Below, one piece after another: positions 59,715 to 64,000 of a DNA stretch of 64,000 nucleotides. The notes beneath the pieces were generated by a model that saw only the letters and a list, made by a program, of their open reading frames with translations, searched no databases and was not told the origin of the DNA. Each line of letters starts with the position of its first letter. Position 1 is the stretch's first letter. The translations under genes were made by a program, and so were the position numbers. Source of the DNA: Volutella citrinella (Eukaryota > Ascomycota > Sordariomycetes > Hypocreales > Nectriaceae); NCBI GenBank assembly GCA_034401135.1, contig JAWZSP010000005.1:3224001-3288000 (forward strand). The letters run 5' to 3'.

Positions 59715-61862
59715 TCACACCAGCTGCCACCGCATAATGCTGTTCCAAGACATAGAAACCTTGCCCTTCTTAGCCAAGAACTCCTTTGCCGATAATCCCC
59801 GGGCGTCCCTCTTGTCGAACATGGTGATCTGGAGTACATTCACTTCCTGGCCTGGGGCGCCTAGGTCTCGCGCATGGACATCTACCCAGTGCCAGTATCC
59901 GTCTGTCTCGATTGGCACCGTCGCCTTGTTGCGCCCATCCGCGCCTTGGATCTCGAGCATCAGCAGCGGTGCCACCTTTTCCTTGCCGTGCTTCTCGTAT
60001 GTCCAGTGCTCGCACAGCTTGGAGAACTGGAACCGCACAACCTTCCCACTGTTGACGGGGATGTATTTAAGCTTGGGCTCCACACTCTTCCTGTCGAGTC
60101 CTTCATTGCCATCCTCGCCATACCATGTGAAAGGTTCACCCTGAATGGGGCCGATGAAGTACTCGTCCCATTGCTGCGTTCTCCCGTCATCGCGGAATTG
60201 ATATGCCTGGTTTTCTGGAAAGTGTTTCAGGCCGAACTCGTCGTTGGACATGATGAACTCCCTGCGATCCAATTTTTGCTTATATGCCTTGTCTTCGCCC
60301 AAGTGACCGGCGCCCCAGCAGGGATCGAGAAGCTTCCAATCGCCGCCATCAATTCGCACAGCGTTCCATGCATGGCCAGTGGCATCGGGCGGAGGAGGGC
60401 GCTCTCCTGGCTGCAGAGGCGTATGTCCGTAACCCTTACCATGGCCAACCACCATGACACAATCCAGGCCGGCACGTTTCGCAATAGCTTCGTACATTCC
60501 TGCATAGCCACCGCAGACTGCCTTGCCGCTGAAGATTGTCTGCTCGGGGGTAACGTGCTGAACGCACTTGTTGAAGAATGAGTAGGTGTCGTATTCAATG
60601 TTCCAATGGCACCACATGAAGATAGCCATTGCCTTATCGGTATAAGAAGGAAATGGGGCAGTTAGCTCGGTAGCCAAGTAACCGACCGGATCGTTTCGTG
60701 GGAGGGTCTGCCTAGGGAACCTGCTAGCGTGGTTATCTATCGGGCTCCAGTCTCGACAGATCCAGCAGTCGTCAGCAGCGGCTGGTGGAGCAGCGGCTCT
60801 GGCAACGGCAGCATTAATTTGAGAGGCAGAAGGACGCGATGCCACAGGGACTGGAGGGGGGTTCCCATTCGGAGCCGGTCTGTTGCTTGGAAGCGGTGGC
60901 TTCGTTCCATTCTGGCTGGTTGAACTTCCAAATCCCAGGATTCGAGGAGGAAGTTTCCGCGGTGGCTGCGTGGGTTGTGTTTCGGTCGCAGCAGTCTGCG
61001 ACCTCGTGGGTCTTGCGGGCAACCTAGGAGGGAGGTTTTGGGCTGGCTCTGCTTCCTCTGTCGAGGCTACAGAACCAGAGGTGCCTCGAGAAGGGAGGCT
61101 TGGCCTTGAAGGCAATGCTGGCTTTGTCGTCGTCAAGGAACCAGAGGAGACTCGAGAGGGTATCTTTGGTTTTGTCGTAGTCAAAGAACCCGACGAGACT
61201 CGAGAGGGGAGCCTGGGCTTCGTTACTAATGCTTGTTCCGTATGGTTATCCGCGTGTGTGACTGGCGCGGCTCGAATTTGCAATGTCTTCAATCTCGTCT
61301 CAGCTTCTGCGGCCTCTTTTGCTGCTTGAGCCTCCCGTTCCCTCTTCGAAGGTGGCAGCGGGGGCAGGGCTGATGGGTTGAAGGCGGGTGGAAGCTTGTA
61401 TGCTGTTCCATTTGATCCAACGCTGGTGACGGACGATGCAGACTGCCCAATAGAAAATGCTGATATGGCGGAATGCTGTGAAATTTCGGAAGATCCAGAA
61501 TTGCGACGGGTCGACAAGGACGAGGGCTGGCGTCGAGGCTGTGGGTGAGGCGACACCTGCGAGGCAGTAGCCGATCGGGTAGGCAATGGAGGAGGGCCAC
61601 CCTGGCTCGGGGATGTGCCGTACTGGCTCTCGTCGTGTGAAAATGAAGCGGCAGATTTCGGCTTCGGTCTCGCTGGGATAAGTGGCTTTGAGATGGATTG
61701 CGACGAGTCGGCTGTGGAAATGGCTGGGCGGTTGGGTGGTGGAGGAGGGGGTGGTCGCTTGCGCATAAGTTCAGGGGACGGCTTGTCGAAGTTCTTCTGG
61801 CGATTGAGAGCCGCGATGCGGTCTGCGAGCGTCGTGAACTGGGGCTCCTCGACTTCGGCCAT
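59715..61862 (-). CDS. Transglutaminase-like (Cyk3-type) cytokinesis protein
   Basis: A single exon of 715 aa; the ATG at 61862 (MAEVEEPQFTTLADRIAALN) is the first in frame. The first 370 residues are Pro/Ser-rich with a poly-Pro run (RPPPPPPPNRP), many PxxP motifs and a short repeat SRVSSGSLTTTKP. The C-terminal half is a transglutaminase-core domain with GKAVCGGYAGMYEAIAKRAG (Cys), GHAWNAVRIDGGDWKLLDPCWGAG (His, Asp), then a beta-rich tail. These match the positions of the Cys-His-Asp triad. Yeast Cyk3 has an N-terminal SH3 domain and acts at the contractile ring; no SH3 is seen here, so this is a relative that could instead bind SH3 proteins through its proline motifs. Function is inferred. 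Confidence 0.75.
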   Translation of the reverse strand: MAEVEEPQFTTLADRIAALNRQKNFDKPSPELMRKRPPPPPPPNRPAISTADSSQSISKPLIPARPKPKSAASFSHDESQYGTSPSQGGPPPLPTRSATASQVSPHPQPRRQPSSLSTRRNSGSSEISQHSAISAFSIGQSASSVTSVGSNGTAYKLPPAFNPSALPPLPPSKREREAQAAKEAAEAETRLKTLQIRAAPVTHADNHTEQALVTKPRLPSRVSSGSLTTTKPKIPSRVSSGSLTTTKPALPSRPSLPSRGTSGSVASTEEAEPAQNLPPRLPARPTRSQTAATETQPTQPPRKLPPRILGFGSSTSQNGTKPPLPSNRPAPNGNPPPVPVASRPSASQINAAVARAAAPPAAADDCWICRDWSPIDNHASRFPRQTLPRNDPVGYLATELTAPFPSYTDKAMAIFMWCHWNIEYDTYSFFNKCVQHVTPEQTIFSGKAVCGGYAGMYEAIAKRAGLDCVMVVGHGKGYGHTPLQPGERPPPPDATGHAWNAVRIDGGDWKLLDPCWGAGHLGEDKAYKQKLDRREFIMSNDEFGLKHFPENQAYQFRDDGRTQQWDEYFIGPIQGEPFTWYGEDGNEGLDRKSVEPKLKYIPVNSGKVVRFQFSKLCEHWTYEKHGKEKVAPLLMLEIQGADGRNKATVPIETDGYWHWVDVHARDLGAPGQEVNVLQITMFDKRDARGLSAKEFLAKKGKVSMSWNSIMRWQLV

Positions 61863-64000
61863 ATTCACGCTGATGCGCTGCTGCGCCGTTGGGTCGCCAG
61901 CGGGGTATCAAAAGAGTCGCGAGGAAGGAGGCGACTCAGGCGAGCGTCTAGCGAACAGAGGACGAAACTCGTCCTGCAGCAGCGAGCAAATTCAGCAAAA
62001 AAGCATACAGAAAGCAATAATCATTAAACTGCTGGAGAAGGGAAACAAGATGGAGAGAGGAAGTTTCAGGGACGAGTGTCCCAACGCGGAGTTAATACCT
62101 TTTCGTGTGATTGAAGGAGCCGCTGGTGTGACGCTTTTAGCACAGCCTTGCGGGTGGGCCCACCTATGGCTGGCGGGATCGTGGTGGCGCTGCAGCACAC
62201 GGTCAGATCCTCCCCGTTTCAGCCTATTTCCGTGGGTGATTCACCTCCACTATGAGCAACCAACAGCCAACAAACTGTCATCCCCAGCCAACGCTGCGCC
62301 GACCAACACGAGCTCGAAACCCGTAGACATGCAGCAGGCGGTGCAGACGGGTCCAGCGAAAATTCTGCTCACACTTCAGCCCAGAAGAGCTGTGCAACGC
62401 CGTGTGCGTGCTGCTGTCCCATGTCTCGGCCATCAGCGAGTTTGGTTAGCACAGGAGGTGCGTCAGCTTCGCCCTCCACCTACGTATGGGCTATCCCACA
62501 GCACGCGGGCGGCTCGTCCAGGCCTTCGGGGCTCGGCACAAACCCCTTGACCCCGCCCCCGGCCAGGCCACTCGAACGCTAGCGGCTAGACTATGCCCGC
62601 ATATTCGGCAAGCCAACGCAGCCAACAATACGGTGTAGCAAGCGACCACCAGCCAGCTGCCCCATACTTCGCCTCGCGGTTCGCCTGTATGTAAGTGAAT
62701 CGTAGACTATCTGGGCACTAGCAGTCGAGTCCTACGACTACTAATTCGTGGCCAGCTTGGATGATCTGCGTATTCCATGCCAAAATACATTAGCTACGAG
62801 GCGGCCTCCCGCCACCATCCCCAGTTTTTGTTTCAGCTGAGGAGAAATGACATGAGCTCTGGCGCAGCACACTCTTCAAGGTTGTAGCTGGTTATCAAAA
62901 TGGTGTGAATGGGACATTTGCTACTCAAATCCATCGCTGAGGATTATAAACGAAAACCCCACTGGGGGAGATGCTCGTTTACATGATCATATCACATGCA
63001 GACCAGGGAAGCTACGATACGTTTGAGCAGCGGCCTTGCGACTCCCATTCTCATCTCAGGAAGCGAGATGCGTCTTCAGTGTTTGATGCACGCGCATTTC
63101 TCGCTCACGACAGCATCCAACCGAGGCGGGCAGGGCCAGGAACAGGATGAGGAACGAGTTGACCGTGGCGTTGGCATGACATCATTACCCCAGCCCATCA
63201 ACGTGAAGGCGGGACGCCCAAAAGCCACAACCATCGCCTCGGATGTCTCCTCCCAGGGCACAGTCAGCCTTCCTCAATCGGAAGCAGGGGACGCGTGGAC
63301 TCGGCTTGTCAAAGATGGCGTTGAGGTTAATGACATCTTGTTTGCCCCAATACGCTTCACCTCTAAGGTTGTCCAAGTTCAAGGGGGCCACCCAGCCGTG
63401 GCCGTTGCTCCTCGACAGTGGTTCTCACTATTGCCGCCGAGAGGTGACCGCCACTGCCTGAACCGCCGTTGTCCGAATTATTGTACTAACTGGCGATGAC
63501 TGGTCGGCTATGGAACAGATTATTAGAGAATGCGAAAGAAATACAAGTTCGCTGTATTCCTACGCCCTGGTGCTAAAGGCAAGAGGTATGCGGTTCCCAT
63601 TGGTGGTTGAAGCAGGGCTGAGTCGACAAGACAGCAATTGATCAGCCCAGGATCATCAGTAAATCTACAATTTTTGCCTCGGGAGAAGTCGTGGTTCATG
63701 TGCTATTGCGTAGAAATGCACGTACGCGAACAGACAAGGAGCTTCGAAGCGACTCCGGGCACTCAGTACAAACCCTGCGTAATCCGAGTGGTACTATACG
63801 TGTCGATTTCCTAAGGTCAACGCCGATCTCAACTATCAAGTATGTCCTCAGGAGCAGGTACATGTCCTCGGATATTAAGATAGTAGCCGCCATATGGGTA
63901 TTAAATGTACAATGCGATGGAGATCCATACTCGTCCCTTAGTCCGCCATGTCGTCTCGCCAGATTTCAATAGCGAGAAGTCTTGCCAGCGTCGCCTTGGC
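61863..64000. other. Intergenic to window end, nothing recognised
   Basis: Upstream region of the transglutaminase-like gene plus about 1.9 kb with short overlapping open frames (for example plus 62996-63499 and minus 63185-63391). None has a domain, a start context or splice partner I can support. A gene running past the right edge cannot be excluded. Confidence 0.4.

Noticed and set aside
62570..62625. Possible tRNA-like or SINE-like sequence on the minus strand (TAGTCTAGC ... GTTCGAGTGG)
   Set aside because: The acceptor and T stems do not pair; the look comes from a CTAGCGGCTAG palindrome.

Overview
This 64 kb window is nuclear DNA of a filamentous ascomycete. Genes are compact and carry many short introns, mostly 41-110 bp with GT-AG borders and CTAAC-type branch points. 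The gene complement (COP9 subunit, LaeA-like methyltransferase, Zn2Cys6 regulator, P450, DHA transporters, HAK K+ transporter) and the GC-rich coding bias fit Sordariomycetes, probably Hypocreales; that placement is inference. No bacterial, viral or organellar genes were seen.

Layout. 0.5-4.5 kb: CSN6 and two small unrecognised ORFs. 5-17.4 kb: an accessory-looking block holding a 14-TM DHA-type MFS exporter divergent from a Zn2Cys6/fungal_trans regulator, then a LaeA-like SAM methyltransferase divergent from a cytochrome P450. No polyketide, peptide or terpene backbone enzyme lies between them. 17.4-18.9 kb: an intergenic region with a 213 bp TA-flanked element with terminal inverted repeats that encloses an 80 bp piece of the neighbouring CDC45 coding sequence. 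18.9-33 kb: housekeeping genes CDC45, a hemerythrin-like protein, NCS-1, an RKM5-like methyltransferase and LEU1. 33.8-41 kb: a large low-complexity protein, an intron-containing tRNA-Lys(UUU), NUR1 and VMA7 (the last two divergent). 41-51 kb: NPC2-like lipid transfer protein, SET3 and ALG7. 52-62 kb: a DHA1 MFS transporter, a HAK/KUP potassium transporter and a transglutaminase-fold cytokinesis-type protein. The last 2 kb shows nothing recognisable.

Introns were placed by reading splice sites and checking that the joined frame restores family-like protein sequence. All exon sums given are multiples of three. One intron is GC-AG, and two MFS genes each contain a stop-free intron whose length is a multiple of three, which gene finders can mistake for coding sequence.

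The most interesting structure is the small transposon-like element carrying a host gene fragment (a candidate 'Pack-type' MITE) beside its apparent donor gene.
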